NCBI GenBank assembly: GCA_001557505.1 | Contig: LSAX01000011.1 | Location: 434,001 to 498,000, forward strand | Length of the DNA: 64,000 bases | Direction of reading: 5' to 3' | Origin: Reticulascus tulasneorum | Lineage: Eukaryota; Ascomycota; Sordariomycetes; Glomerellales; Reticulascaceae | Part shown: one piece after another, positions 11,076 through 21,744 of the stretch | Numbering within the stretch: the stretch's first letter is position 1 | Layout of the letters: every line of letters starts with the position of its first letter | The notes under the pieces: generated by a model | Seen by the model: the letters and a program-made list of their open reading frames with translations, nothing else | Database searches by the model: none | What the model was told of the DNA's origin: nothing | Translations under genes and position numbers: made by a program

Positions 11076-12541
11076 ACCGAGTATAGACACAAAAACGATA
11101 GTCCGAATATCAAACTTGGCTGGTGTGGATGGCCGATGGATGGAGAAGAGGTCACGCCGACCACATGGACTATTACACCGGGGGCAAGACGGGGAGATGC
11201 CTTTCAGCGGGCCGCTGCCCGCGCAGTTGCGGGAGAACGGCACTTGTCCCCCTTGATTTTACACTTCTATCCGCGGGGAGAATCCTGATTTGCATGCTTA
11301 CCACGGATTCGATTGAACTATGCCTTTGAGGCAACGGTCTTGGGTGCATGCCATGTCTTCCAGAATCTTGTCAAACGTGGGGCAGCAGGCAGGCAGGCAG
11401 GCAAGCCTCTGGTGAAAAGGCTCTCCTGGTTTGCCCCCCCATGTCAACCACCGTCGCGTCTCCTCCGCATTCCAAGGTTCACGAAAGGGTGTGAGGGACA
11501 AAAACAGGATCTGCTACCGAGGTCCTGCCTACTTCGTACCCATAAATTGAGTATCGTGGAGTCGGTCATCGAGTCTGTCCTCCGACTCGTGCGATCTACG
11601 GTTCCTCCCCTTCTGCAAGGTGCAAACTTGGGAAGGGCTCCAATGGGAACCCATGCGCCCCCCGTGAGCACTCGCATGTCGGGTGCATTGCAGCTCGCAT
11701 GCATTCTCGCTCAGTGCATGATGCGCCAAAGTCAGTCCATTAATCCCCGTCGGCCGGCAGAGGGAGAGCGATTGAGCGAATCCCACCACCCGAGCGTTGA
11801 GTGATATCGTCTTTCATCACGTTTCTGGGTCTTTGTTTCTCTCAGCCTAGAAACATCCAGTGTGGGTGCGCAGAGGCGGGCTTCTGAGTGGCCAGGTTTG
11901 GCAACCAGCCATGATCCCGACGGCAGTGGTGATCATTGGCCGAACCTGCAGCACATCACTGCGTGACGGAGTAGAAGCGAATGTGGGCAGGGGTATTCTG
12001 GACGTGCCTATTGGCCGGCACCCACAGGGATTTAGACGCCCAATCAAGCCGAAATCGTCCTAGTACCGGGCTGGCTTGGTGTCGTCCACACTCACCCTCA
12101 TTCTCTTCCCTCTTTCACAATGCTTAGCCGCCGACCTTGCAGCGCCCGCCCTTTGGCTGGATACCTGAGCCGGGGGGTGTCACCAGGAACTACGATGCTC
12201 ATCAGTGGGGTGAACAGACCTGCAGAGGTGCAGACTGTGGCAGCACCCTCCGCTCTCCTTTGCTGAGAGACAGGGCCGAGAGGGGAAGCCGGCTTGGCTC
12301 TCGCCATACATCGCACATCCCATCATCCACCATGCCACCAGTGTGATATTGCTTGCTTCTATCCACCATCCACAGGCCTCCATGTTGAAAATGGACCCCT
12401 CATTGGACAGGTGTCGAGTGATGCCTCTGCCCGAAGCTCCACTATGCTCGCAGCACCAGCCCAGCTGCTGCATTCTACCACATCTCGAGTAATTCCACCG
12501 GGCAGGGCCGCGATATTGGGCCAAACCATATAATGATAGCC
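11076..12541. other. Intergenic
   Basis: No supported gene. GGCAGGCAGG repeats lie around 11388-11403. The right part probably belongs to the promoter of the glycogen-binding-domain gene that starts at 12930. Confidence 0.4.
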
Positions 12542-12929
12542 TCCCTTCCTCCTCCTTCTCCTCTTTCCCTTTCCTCTCCTCCAGCAAGCAATCAATCTTC
12601 TAATTCCAGTTTTTCGTTTTTCCTCCTCCCCCCTGTTTTCTTGTATCTTTCCATTCCGTAGAGCCGGTCTCTATCTTAATCGTCTCTAATTTTCAAACAA
12701 CCAAACTCCAGACCATCATCCATCACCACACGCATACCAAAGTTGCCGGTCAACTGGAGTGAAGAGACTTTAATTTTTACCAATCTTTTTTTTACAGCAT
12801 CGCCCTTTTGCATTTTCCCAACACAATCACACCACTAATAAACGGAAATCTGGAATTTCTTGCTCAGCAAACTATTCACAATTTAAATCAGAAATCGACT
12901 GTGTCTCAGTATCAACAACTTCAGCAAAC
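12542..12929 (+). promoter_or_regulatory. Pyrimidine-rich, ATG-free leader of the CBM48 gene
   Basis: A long CT-rich tract (about 12541-12590) is followed by roughly 330 bases (12600-12929) in which I find no ATG on the plus strand before the start codon at 12930. CT tracts before the transcription start and long AUG-free leaders are typical of well-expressed fungal genes. A TTTTTTTTACAG at about 12788-12796 could be the acceptor of a leader intron. Promoter function is inferred, not shown. Confidence 0.5.
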
Positions 12930-13817
12930 ATGTCGGCTACTCAACTCTCCTTCTCTCTTCGTGTATCCTCCGGTGTGAAGTCCGTTCATCTTTTGGGATC
13001 ATGGGATAACTACCACGGCCAACTTCCTCTTTCCAAGGACAAGACTTCGTCAAAATCTGGCTCATGGAAGGGAACCTTCAGATTCCAGAACTCTACTCTC
13101 GAGCCCGGTCAGCGATACTGGTACTACTACATCATCGATGGCTACCACTGCGCCCACAACCCCAGTGTAACATCCACCGTTGAGCCCACCACTGGCCGAG
13201 AACTGAACATTCTTGACGTCCCATCCGACGGATCCAGCAAGTCCAGCAAGTCTTCGTCGTCGCACAAGTCTTCTTCCCACAAGAGCTCACGCCACTCTTC
13301 TACCAAGGACAAGGACAGCCGCTCCTCCAGGCATCGAACCTCGCTCTCCGTCGACATCCCCAAGGGTCGCCCACTTTCAGTTTCGCAGATCAAGGCTCCA
13401 AAGCCAATGTCTCCCCATGCGACAAGACACATCCTTGATGCCGACTATTGCGATAACGACACCATTGACGAGCTCACCGCCCGCTTTGGCAGCGCCGGCT
13501 TCGACGAGGGCGACATCGTCACAGACTTCAGCAATACTCCAGTGTCCTCCACCGGATCAAGCCTGTCCTACCGCTCCGACAGCTCGTCGCCGTCGTCGTC
13601 GCTCTCTGGCTACAGCACTCCCAGCTCGGACTGCAGCACCTGCACCTGCGAACGCTATGGCATCACCCGAAAGGGCGACCGCGTCAAGATCGACTGCGGC
13701 GGTGCTCGCTGCGGCTACGGTGACGACAGCTCCTCCTGCTCCAGCGGCAGTGACGACGAGTATGCCCCACCAGCACACTCCGAATCGCGACGCAACGGCA
13801 TCGTCGTTCGCCGATGA
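12930..13817 (+). CDS. Glycogen-binding (CBM48/AMPK-type) domain protein
   Basis: Single exon, 295 residues. Residues about 5-98 match the AMPK-beta-type carbohydrate-binding fold: VHLLGSWDNY near the N-terminus, then WKGTFRF, YYYIIDG and the closing REL-N-ILDVP. These domains bind glycogen or other alpha-glucans. The rest is Ser/Lys-rich low complexity (about 100-130), a conserved-looking acidic block (TIDELTARFGSAGFDEGDI), and a Ser-rich stretch followed by a cysteine-containing tail (CSTCTCERYGITRKGD). There is no kinase-interaction domain as in Snf1 beta subunits and no catalytic domain, so a scaffolding or targeting role on glycogen is the simplest guess. No signal peptide. The ATG sits at the end of a long ATG-free leader. 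Confidence 0.8.
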   Translation: MSATQLSFSLRVSSGVKSVHLLGSWDNYHGQLPLSKDKTSSKSGSWKGTFRFQNSTLEPGQRYWYYYIIDGYHCAHNPSVTSTVEPTTGRELNILDVPSDGSSKSSKSSSSHKSSSHKSSRHSSTKDKDSRSSRHRTSLSVDIPKGRPLSVSQIKAPKPMSPHATRHILDADYCDNDTIDELTARFGSAGFDEGDIVTDFSNTPVSSTGSSLSYRSDSSSPSSSLSGYSTPSSDCSTCTCERYGITRKGDRVKIDCGGARCGYGDDSSSCSSGSDDEYAPPAHSESRRNGIVVRR

Positions 13818-14886
13818 GGAACCAAGTAAGGCCCTAGGAAGGGAACATGCACATTTAGAGAAGGCTCATAGCCGCACATTCATTACGCCGAGCAACACTG
13901 TATCGCGCTCCCAAGCGGTGAGCTCGCGGACTCTGCTGTTGTTGACAGCCAATCATTGCATCCACAGAGGCGTGGTATCCAAGCTGGTCTTGGGAGGCCC
14001 GTCTCGTCACAAGTGGGTCGATGCTGCGACCCCACGCGGCCAGCGATGGTCGCGTGTGATTGTTTCGTTTGTCGTTTCTTGAATGACAACGGAGCTTCTC
14101 GCTGATCCTCTGAAAGAGGAGAGCGAGACCGAGACTCCAGGGGATGGAAGGAGCGGCGGCTCCTGGGGAAGAGTGAATAATTGTGGTCCTGGACTGGCAG
14201 ATTTGGAAGGTCTAGGCTAGCCACCTGTGGAGAAAGGGGGGGCAGAAGTTTAATATTACTGCCGGAATCTAGTGGGTAGATGCCGATTGAATCTATTCAT
14301 GAAATATGTCTCGTGTGTTTTGTCGCCAGTGATTTGCGTCGGTGATGTCTTGCTCGAATCGTTATCAAATGCCTACGGGGGGGTCTCCTTTAGTGGCTGG
14401 CACCTCCACACAAGCTGGATAGGTGTACCTTATCCTCTGCAGATAGCCCTGCAGGTGCCCAGAAGTCATCACTACTAGCGCTCTTACGGATACTGCTTCC
14501 GCTCCTATGAGAAACTCCTCGGGCAGAGTTACGGTGAGGGCCGTTCCAATTGGTGACATGCTTGGTCGGTTTTCGGGGGAAAGATCGACTGTAGCGTAAG
14601 TTACCCAGTTACGGCGGGGCTTCAACATCACAGCTAGGGACCCCCCCCCCCCCTCTGTGGCGGGGTAGGTGTAATGCGGTGAACATGGGAGCACCCCGCG
14701 ATGTTTCAAGACCAGGGGGAACATTCAACTTTTTTCTTGCCATCTCCCGTGTGTTAAGAGCCTCAATAAACCCCGCCTCTATACTATGTTGACTGGATTC
14801 GGTGAATCTCTGCAAGTAGTACACCACCACCATTGAACGAGGAACAACCCCCGCTAGAGACCACGCAAAACCAACAGACCGCCATC
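13818..14886. other. Intergenic with a 13-C homopolymer
   Basis: No supported gene. A run of 13 C residues lies at 14641-14653. The last 100 bases hold the leader of the amidohydrolase gene. An in-frame non-ATG extension upstream of 14887 exists but is not credible as a start. Confidence 0.45.
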
Positions 14887-15976
14887 ATGGCTGACTACCC
14901 CATTGTCGATTCCCATATCCATCTCTGCCCCGAGTCCGAGTTCGATACCCTGGCCTGGGCTACGCCAGACGGGCCCCTGAGCAAGCAGCAGTCTGTGGAG
15001 GAATACACCGAGGCACACGGCTCACCACCGAACTTCAAGGGTTTCATCTTCGTCGAGACGGACCGCAAGAACGACCTGGAAGCGGGCATCAAAGATGGAA
15101 GCGGCTGGAAATACCCCCTGATGGAGGTCGCGTGGCTGAGGCGAATTGCCACGGGCGAGCCGCGAGAGGGCGAGGGCCACAAGAAAGAGGATGCCGCGCA
15201 ATGCCTCGCCATCATTCCCTGGGCTCCACTGCCGAGCGGTGTCAAGGTCATGGAGAAATACCTGGAATTGGTGAAGAAGGAGGCCGGGCCGAGCTGGGAG
15301 AAGGTCCGGGGTTTCAGATATCTCGTCCAGGACAAGCCTCACGGCACGATGCTCACAGATGACTTCATTGCCAGCTTGAAGTTCCTGGGCCGCAAGGGCT
15401 TCGTCTTCGACCTCGGGATCGATCAGCACCGCCGGGGAAAGAAGCAGCTGGATGAGGCAGTGGAGATGATCAGCCGCGCCCACGATGGCGTCCCCGAAGA
15501 GGACAAGGTCACCATAATCATCAGTAAACTTCTGCTCCTCCCTCGCTAATGTTCTCTTTGACCGCTAACCATACCCAGACCACATGTGCAAGCCCGACTA
15601 CACAATCATCAGCACCACCGACCCCTCCTTCATCCACTGGCGCACCGCCATCTACGCCCTCAGCAAGTGCAGCAAGACGTACATGAAAATCAGCGGCGGA
15701 TTCTCCGAGATGCCCGACTCGCTCAAGAAGCAGAACCCCGAGTCCATCTTCGAGGGCATCTTCCCCTGGCTCGGCGTCGTGCTGGCTACCTTCGGCGCCT
15801 CACGCATGATGTTCGCGAGCGACTGGCCCGTCTGCACCATTGGCCTGGGCCAGGGATGGAGGAAGTGGAAGCTGCTCGTCGAGAGGATGTGCTACATGGC
15901 GACAATGGAACCGGAAGACCAGGCGCTGTTGTTCGGAGGAACTGCGTTGAAGGCGTATGGGATTGAGGAAGAATGA
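14887..15976 (+). CDS. Amidohydrolase_2 family metal-dependent hydrolase
   Basis: Two exons (intron 15524-15578, GTAAAC...CCCAG) encode 344 residues. The start ATG follows CCATC and gives MADYPIVDSHIHLCPESE, with the HxH metal motif (SHIHL) at residues 9-13. Later metal and catalytic elements are the INHMCKPD histidine restored exactly across the splice junction and FASDWPVC near the C-terminus, typical of TIM-barrel amidohydrolases such as 2-pyrone-4,6-dicarboxylate lactonase and fuconolactonase relatives. It should act on a lactone or amide of a small organic acid in the cytosol. No signal peptide. The true substrate is unknown, and no pathway partners lie next to it. Confidence 0.85.
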
Positions 15977-16756
15977 GGGAGCTAGCTACCTGGCCAGGAA
16001 GAACATGACTTGTGGGATTGCTCGGCGGGACAGATACCAAATTGCTGCGATAGTATAGATTATCGCTATTACTGAATGAATGAACGGATTTTTGGGATTC
16101 TGCAAGTCTCAACGCTGGGCCGTCCCGTCGACTTCCACACCAGAATAAGGTAGGTCCCCATATCGGGTGAGTGCACAGTGCCAAGTGTGAGATGAGAATT
16201 GGAACCACTGTGGATCATCTTTGGACGGGGGGGGCTTGTGGCGTTTTTCCATGGTCCCCCCTCCCCCCCTCCCCCCATTTTCTCTTACACCAAATAACAC
16301 GGGAACATAGACCAAGCGGCTAGTATTGCAGCAGACACGAGTTTCTGATGAGGATGGATTTACTATGAAATCAAGCCGCAGCTTGTGGGTATCTAACAAT
16401 GCCGTCATGCCAAAGAAATCTAATATGCTACAACCAAACCGGAGCCAGATCCGATTCTGCGTCTCTCCATCTCATTTTCGTATTCCTTATACACTCCGGT
16501 TCCATCGATGCAATCATGCTCAACGTATGCACAGTAGCAAATATCCATTGCCAGCCGTCAGTCGTTACCTTATAAACATCCTAGCTTTCCCCGTCCTGGA
16601 ATCTCCAAGATTCATATCCATTTAATTTTTTTGTTTGTATAATTTCCATGTTGCCTTTCGTCATCAAACATCTCGCTATCGCTCCATGTGCGCTTTTGTG
16701 GCGAGAGGAATAGAGACTGCGACCCGTACCAAGGTCTTTGGCTTCTTGAGGGGTTC
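15977..16756. other. Intergenic between convergent genes
   Basis: This should contain the 3' ends of the amidohydrolase and the Pro-rich protein gene, which converge. A C-rich run (CCCCCCTCCCCCCCTCCCCCC) is near 16257-16276. No gene is supported. Confidence 0.4.
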
Positions 16757-18658
16757 CTAGTCCTCGGACGTACCCTGAGAATGAGGGTTGGAGCGCATGG
16801 CTCGCTTTGCTTGGCGGGACTTGCACTCGGCTGCATAGCCGGGCTCGCTGGCCTTACGCCATTCGATATATGCTTCATACTTTTGCTGGCCGATGGGATC
16901 GGGGCCGCGCGGCTTGCGGACGGGCGTAGGCGCCCGAGGTGGTGGAATTGCTGGAGAAATAAAGGCACCTTGTGGGCTAAAGCCCAGGCCGGGTGGAGGA
17001 CGCATGCCGTAAGGTGGTGCTAGGTTGGCAGGAGGTGCCGGCGGACCAAACATCGGAGGCGGTCCTATTGGGTTGAAGCCTGAAGGAGGCGCAAGACCAG
17101 GCGGTGGTAGCATTGGGCCGTTGTCCATCATTGGTGGACAGAAAGGGTGAGGCGGCATCCAGCTATTGTTTATCATGTGCGGGCCAAAGTCTGGTGGTGG
17201 CATGAAACCACGATCCATTGGAGGAGGGCAGAATGGTCCTGGCATCATATTGTTGTTCATGAAGCCTGGTCCAAAAGGTGTCATGGGAGGAGTCATCATC
17301 GGTGCTGGGAAGAACGTGGGTCCCATGCCAGTTCCCACCATGGATGGCTCGAATCCGGACGACGAAGAATCGAAGGATCGAGACACGCTGCCATGCCTGT
17401 GTCGCAGTGAGCGAGGAGGGGGGGCAGACCTTTCAACCAGCTTGATTTCGGCGGGTGTCTCAAGCTTAGGGAACAGCTTCTCGAGTGAGATCCGAACGTA
17501 GCTCTTACCATCTTCCCTCTCGATGGTGATATTGTCGGTCTTGGAAGACAGCCACTTGAATTCCTTTGCAGCTGGATTGAGATTGGTGGCCTTGGTAGGG
17601 CTGTTGAAGTCGACACCGGAATCCTTCGAGACGTTCTTCTGATGTCCGGAGACGCCAACGGGGCCCATATTCCAGTCATGGTTGTCACCAGACTGCTTGA
17701 GCTCATGCTGCTCGCTGATATTCTTCACAAGTCCCATGAGACGCTTCTCCTTCATCTCCTTGTCCGACTTGTGCAAGCGACCTAACAAATTCTGGAATCT
17801 CTCGTGCTTAACTTCCGGATCCACTGACTCCGGCTTGTAATCAACATCATGACCATGGACAGCGAGGATTGCCGGGTCCTCAAGCACGGCCTTGGTTTCC
17901 CTCTCTCGCCTGGCAAAGAGCTCCGCTCGGGAGATCCAAATACCCATATCGCACATCTTGTTGGTATTGTCGGTCTGACAATTGCTAAGCTCTGGAGAGA
18001 GGATCGAGTACTTGCGTAGGGTGGCCTTGGCGCTTTTCGCATGGCCCAGGAAGGCGGCCTCTCCGTTAGTAGCTGCCTTGTGCGAAATGAACCGATTCGC
18101 GTTCTTAATGCTTTGAATTTCAGCAAGCGGAAATTCGTTATAGGTGACACAACTGTCCTTGGTGCAAGAGCTTTGGTGGGAGAAGACGTCGATGATCCGA
18201 GTAGTGGCACCGATCTTGTTCCAGGCTCCGATACGCACGATGGGGACATTTCGCGAGATACCAACCAGGCCCTTCTTTTCATGATCGATCATGGCCTCTT
18301 CCATCATAGCAGAAGTGACCTTGCCGATCTTGGTCTTCTCATGTCTCTTCACATCGTTCTCGTTAAAGCTCTGCCGCCAATAGGGAGCGGAAGTGACACG
18401 CAAGAAGTCGGCAGTGCCATCAGGCCTGCGATAGTAAGTAGCTACATCAGCCGAGTTGTAGTCGGTGCTGGTCTTCCGCTTCTTGATAATGCTGATCTCA
18501 TCGGTGTCGTTGGTGGGCTTCATCGGCTGGCGCCAGTTGGTGCTGGTGAGAGCTTCGTTGAGCTTCTCTTGATCCATAGGGAGGTCGGTCTTGACTTTGA
18601 GATTGATCGACTTGGCTCGAGCAATGCCAACTGGCTTGTTTATAATCAATGGGGCCAT
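16757..18658 (-). CDS. Proline-rich protein of unknown function
   Basis: Uninterrupted 633-residue frame from an ATG at 18658 (MAPLIINKPVGIARAKS). The first 400 residues are charged and protein-like with conserved-looking blocks (TADFLRVTSAPYWRQSF, VGISRNVPIVRIGAWNKIG). Residues about 470-590 are Pro/Met/Gly/Asn-rich low complexity. The last 45 residues are compact again (IGQQKYEAYIEWRKASEP). No signal peptide, transmembrane segment or known catalytic motif is visible. The frame stays open 21 codons upstream but without an ATG. That part carries a good leader intron (donor GTAAGC at 18714, acceptor CCAAG ending 18666), which supports the ATG chosen. A second leader intron is likely at 18896-18781. 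A nuclear or RNA-related scaffold is possible but unproven. Confidence 0.75.
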   Translation of the reverse strand: MAPLIINKPVGIARAKSINLKVKTDLPMDQEKLNEALTSTNWRQPMKPTNDTDEISIIKKRKTSTDYNSADVATYYRRPDGTADFLRVTSAPYWRQSFNENDVKRHEKTKIGKVTSAMMEEAMIDHEKKGLVGISRNVPIVRIGAWNKIGATTRIIDVFSHQSSCTKDSCVTYNEFPLAEIQSIKNANRFISHKAATNGEAAFLGHAKSAKATLRKYSILSPELSNCQTDNTNKMCDMGIWISRAELFARRERETKAVLEDPAILAVHGHDVDYKPESVDPEVKHERFQNLLGRLHKSDKEMKEKRLMGLVKNISEQHELKQSGDNHDWNMGPVGVSGHQKNVSKDSGVDFNSPTKATNLNPAAKEFKWLSSKTDNITIEREDGKSYVRISLEKLFPKLETPAEIKLVERSAPPPRSLRHRHGSVSRSFDSSSSGFEPSMVGTGMGPTFFPAPMMTPPMTPFGPGFMNNNMMPGPFCPPPMDRGFMPPPDFGPHMINNSWMPPHPFCPPMMDNGPMLPPPGLAPPSGFNPIGPPPMFGPPAPPANLAPPYGMRPPPGLGFSPQGAFISPAIPPPRAPTPVRKPRGPDPIGQQKYEAYIEWRKASEPGYAAECKSRQAKRAMRSNPHSQGTSED

Positions 18659-20272
18659 CTTTTTTCTTGGTGATACGTTAGCATATCGCCGTCTGCGATG
18701 GATAATGTGCTTACTATTCAAGAGTGATAGCTGGATGATGGAGTGGTTCAGGGGACGTCAAGCCGGCAACACAAGAGATTCTGTCAATGAACATCAGTTA
18801 GGTCAGCATGATGTCACAAACACATTAGAACGTTGGGAAGTGTGCCATTTCTGATGATCTGGGAGGTGGAGTGAAAGCTATGAAGAAATGGCTTACCTTA
18901 GATCTTGGATCCGGTGCAACACGGTAACAAGATCGGCCTGGTAATTCAAGTTGATCTGTAATATGTCAGTCGCAGGTACTCAAGTTGTCGGTGGCCGACT
19001 TGAAGACAGTATGCCGACTAGGCCAAACCAGGTCGCTGGACGATGTAACGCATTGTTCCCGAGAAGGAGATAGTAGAGGGAGGTTTGGGAGATTGTGGAG
19101 GAAGCTGTGCATGATCACGTACCGAATAAGATAGAACGCAAGTCGACCAGCGACAGCTGGGTCTGGATTGACGTCGGTGTAAGGCTGATAGACCACGAGA
19201 AGCAAGTCCGGATGGTGATATCGTTGTGGTCAGGTTCAGATGGAAGTCGAGTTTAGCTGGATGGAAGTCTTTCAAACTGGACTGTGAAACGAAAAGTTGA
19301 GAGAGAGAATTTGATAGAAAAATTCTCCAAAGTAGGGCTTGTGAAGTAGGCGAAAGCGGTGTGTATTCCCCTTTTCCCTCTCCCTCTGATGGCAAGGCGG
19401 AAGCAAAGTGAGAATCGAGTGAGGGTATCTCGAAACCAGCAAAGCCCTCAAAACGGGATTGGCAAGGCCGGAATGGCTTTCTACGGGAAGTGCGACAACA
19501 GTGTAGCTAAGGCGATGGAAATCTTTCTAAAGTTTCGCTGGGGAAGTTCGCTCAAAGAGTATCAGTAAGAGGAGATTTCGAGGTCCTAATACTGCGATCG
19601 TGATCCAAAAGGGGTTGCGCACGAAGGTCGTGGTGAGAGCGGCGGTTTGGAGAGAGGGAATATGGGCGCTGGATGGAGAACATGCCTACGGCCTGGAAAT
19701 ATACTACATACATTCCGGAAGGTAGATTGGGACTTGTTTTGGAGATCAATTTACTTCTACCTGCCTTTCTTGCCGGACTTGCTATCGTGGCTGCTCTCTG
19801 GGTTTGGCGTTGATAGGTTCCTGCTTACCCCTGAGTGTCAACATCATCACCACTGCCAACTCGACTTATGCTACTGTGCTCGACCACAACTGCCACAGAT
19901 GCTCTACCGGCGCACTCAAACTAGTTGCGAATCCACACGATAAGCTGGTGGCCGGTCCATGCCCCTTACAGGATCTGGAGTTTGGTCATTTCGCTGATAG
20001 AATAACATGGCAGTGAACATCCTCATTCTTCGCATTGTTAATGACTTGAAGTTGCTATAATATGGTATAAGAAAGAAAGGTTTGATCACCCCAAAGTCCC
20101 AGTGCCGCCGCTTGCAACACCAAACTTTCAATTCAGGCAGATAGTACCAAGCTCCAGCTCCACACAAACACAGTTGTAATGATGGATCTTGAGACCAATG
20201 CACCACTACAGACCAGCAGAATCGGCCCGGCCGCTCTCAAAGCCCACACGCAGACTAGTGTTTTGCATCTCT
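18659..20272. other. Spliced leader and promoter of the Pro-rich gene; intergenic
   Basis: The right flank of the minus-strand Pro-rich gene holds at least two probable leader introns (18714-18666 and 18896-18781) and a CT-rich leader up to about 19400. The remainder (19400-20272) carries no supported gene and includes the 3' flank of the AIM24 homologue. Confidence 0.45.
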
Positions 20273-21744
20273 TTAAACCACCTGTTGCGCCTGACCCGTC
20301 ATATAGGCACTGAAGGATTTCTAGGAGGGCAATCAGTATTTGGTTTCTGTGCGAAAGCACACATTTCTCGGATGGATCTTACGGCGTTTCTTGTTTGGAT
20401 GAAAATTGTTCCCGGGCCGGTGAACTTGCAGACAAGACCTTCTGCTGACGCTATTCCAGATATGATGCCTCCGGAAGCCACTCTCTCGAGGATGTACTTG
20501 GTGTTCCACGCTACCAAGTGTCCATTGTCGATGATATATCGCTCGCCATCAGCAAGCTGCGAGGTGTTAGCTACTATCCCGTGAGCGCTTAGAGAAGGAG
20601 TTGCGCATCCGTACGTCTTTTCTTATAATCGCACCGAAGCTAGTGATCCACATGAGACCGGTGCCGCTGATTTTGTACACCCACAAACCCTCACCGCTGA
20701 ACATCGCCTTGCCGATCCCTTGTCGCTTGTAGTCCTTGATGACGCCCTGCGTCGAGGCTACGTACGCATCCTGTCCGACAGACCACGATTCGCTGCCCGT
20801 GAGACGGAGACTCGTGATATCGCCAAGCATGGGGGGTGCCAGGAGCAGCTCTCCGGGCCCTATGAAGGTGGAGCTGGCCATTTCGCCGCCGGAAACGAGT
20901 TTCTTCATGCTGAACTTGACCTGACCCTTCAAGGTGATTGTTGGGGACATTGCCACCATGGTTCCTGGAACATTGTTAGGGCAAACGCGCATGTTGGAGT
21001 TGTGATCGTACCTGGCTTGGCTTGCAACGGGCATCCCATCGCCAGTTGAACCGTCAGGATGGTGTTGCAATCCCTATGGCTGATGCGATAGCTCCCTCCG
21101 TTGAACGTGCCAATATCATCAACAGCCGCGCTTACACCAGCGAAATGCGCCGGCGATGGTGCGCCACCGGAGAGATTGGCGGGATTACTCGTATCAAAAG
21201 GCTCCTCCTTCTCTGGTGGGTACTGGCCATCCTGCGGGCCATCGAACGGCGGCGGCGGTGCGGTAAACTGGTGTGCGCTTTCTGGAGTCGCGGCCTGTCG
21301 GATGGGCATCTGCAGATGCTGATGCTGCTGCTGCTGTTGTTGCTGCTGCTGGACCACACCTGAAGGCGGCGGGTAATTCACTGCTTGCGGGGCACTTGCT
21401 TGTGGGGGAGGCGAGTAAATCCGTCCTTGTCCTTGTCCCGTGGAGGGTTGCGGTGGGGGAGGGTAGCTCATCGGCTGTCCGGCTTGGCCATGTTGGCCCT
21501 GAGATGGTGGAGGCGGGTATGAGAAGTTGGTTTTGTTCGCGGGCGGAGAGGTCGGGGGAGGAGGGTAGTTCTGCTGCTGCTGGGGAGAAGCTTTCAAGAA
21601 GTCAGCCAACACGCATCGCGAGGGAAAGAGTCGGCATTCACGAACCTCCAGGGACAGAGCCTGGCGGAGCTGTCGCATGGTCAGCTTCAAAGCTTAGGAT
21701 GGCGGGGTAGATGAAGACTTACGGGGATAGTATTGCCCAGACAT
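20273..21744 (-). CDS. AIM24-family protein with Pro/Gln-rich N-terminus
   Basis: Five exons join to 390 residues: 21744-21723, 21590-21012, 20964-20615, 20556-20383 and 20320-20273. Residues 1 to about 135 are low complexity (repeated YPPPP-type units and a nine-Gln run from CAG/CAA codons). The AIM24/TRAP-like beta-sandwich follows, with [32 protein letters not shown] and [11 protein letters not shown] motifs. The last exon was found by splicing GTAAGATCC to CCTCCTAG, and it converts an unrelated tail into [14 protein letters not shown], which I recall as the usual family ending. Yeast AIM24 is a mitochondrial inner-membrane protein affecting MICOS and cristae. This copy shows no clear mitochondrial presequence, so a cytosolic role is also possible. 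Confidence 0.85.

Noticed and set aside
10746..11288. 180-residue plus-strand frame
   Set aside because: It overlaps the minus-strand hypothetical frame. No domain, and its composition is less convincing.
13213..14082. 289-residue plus-strand frame
   Set aside because: Shadow of the glycogen-binding-domain gene, extending past its stop without recognisable content.
18966..19205. Protein-like stretch reading LVVYQPYTDVNPDPAVAG
   Set aside because: It could not be joined in frame to the downstream segment INLNYQADLVTVLHRIQDL or to the Pro-rich gene. Treated as leader.
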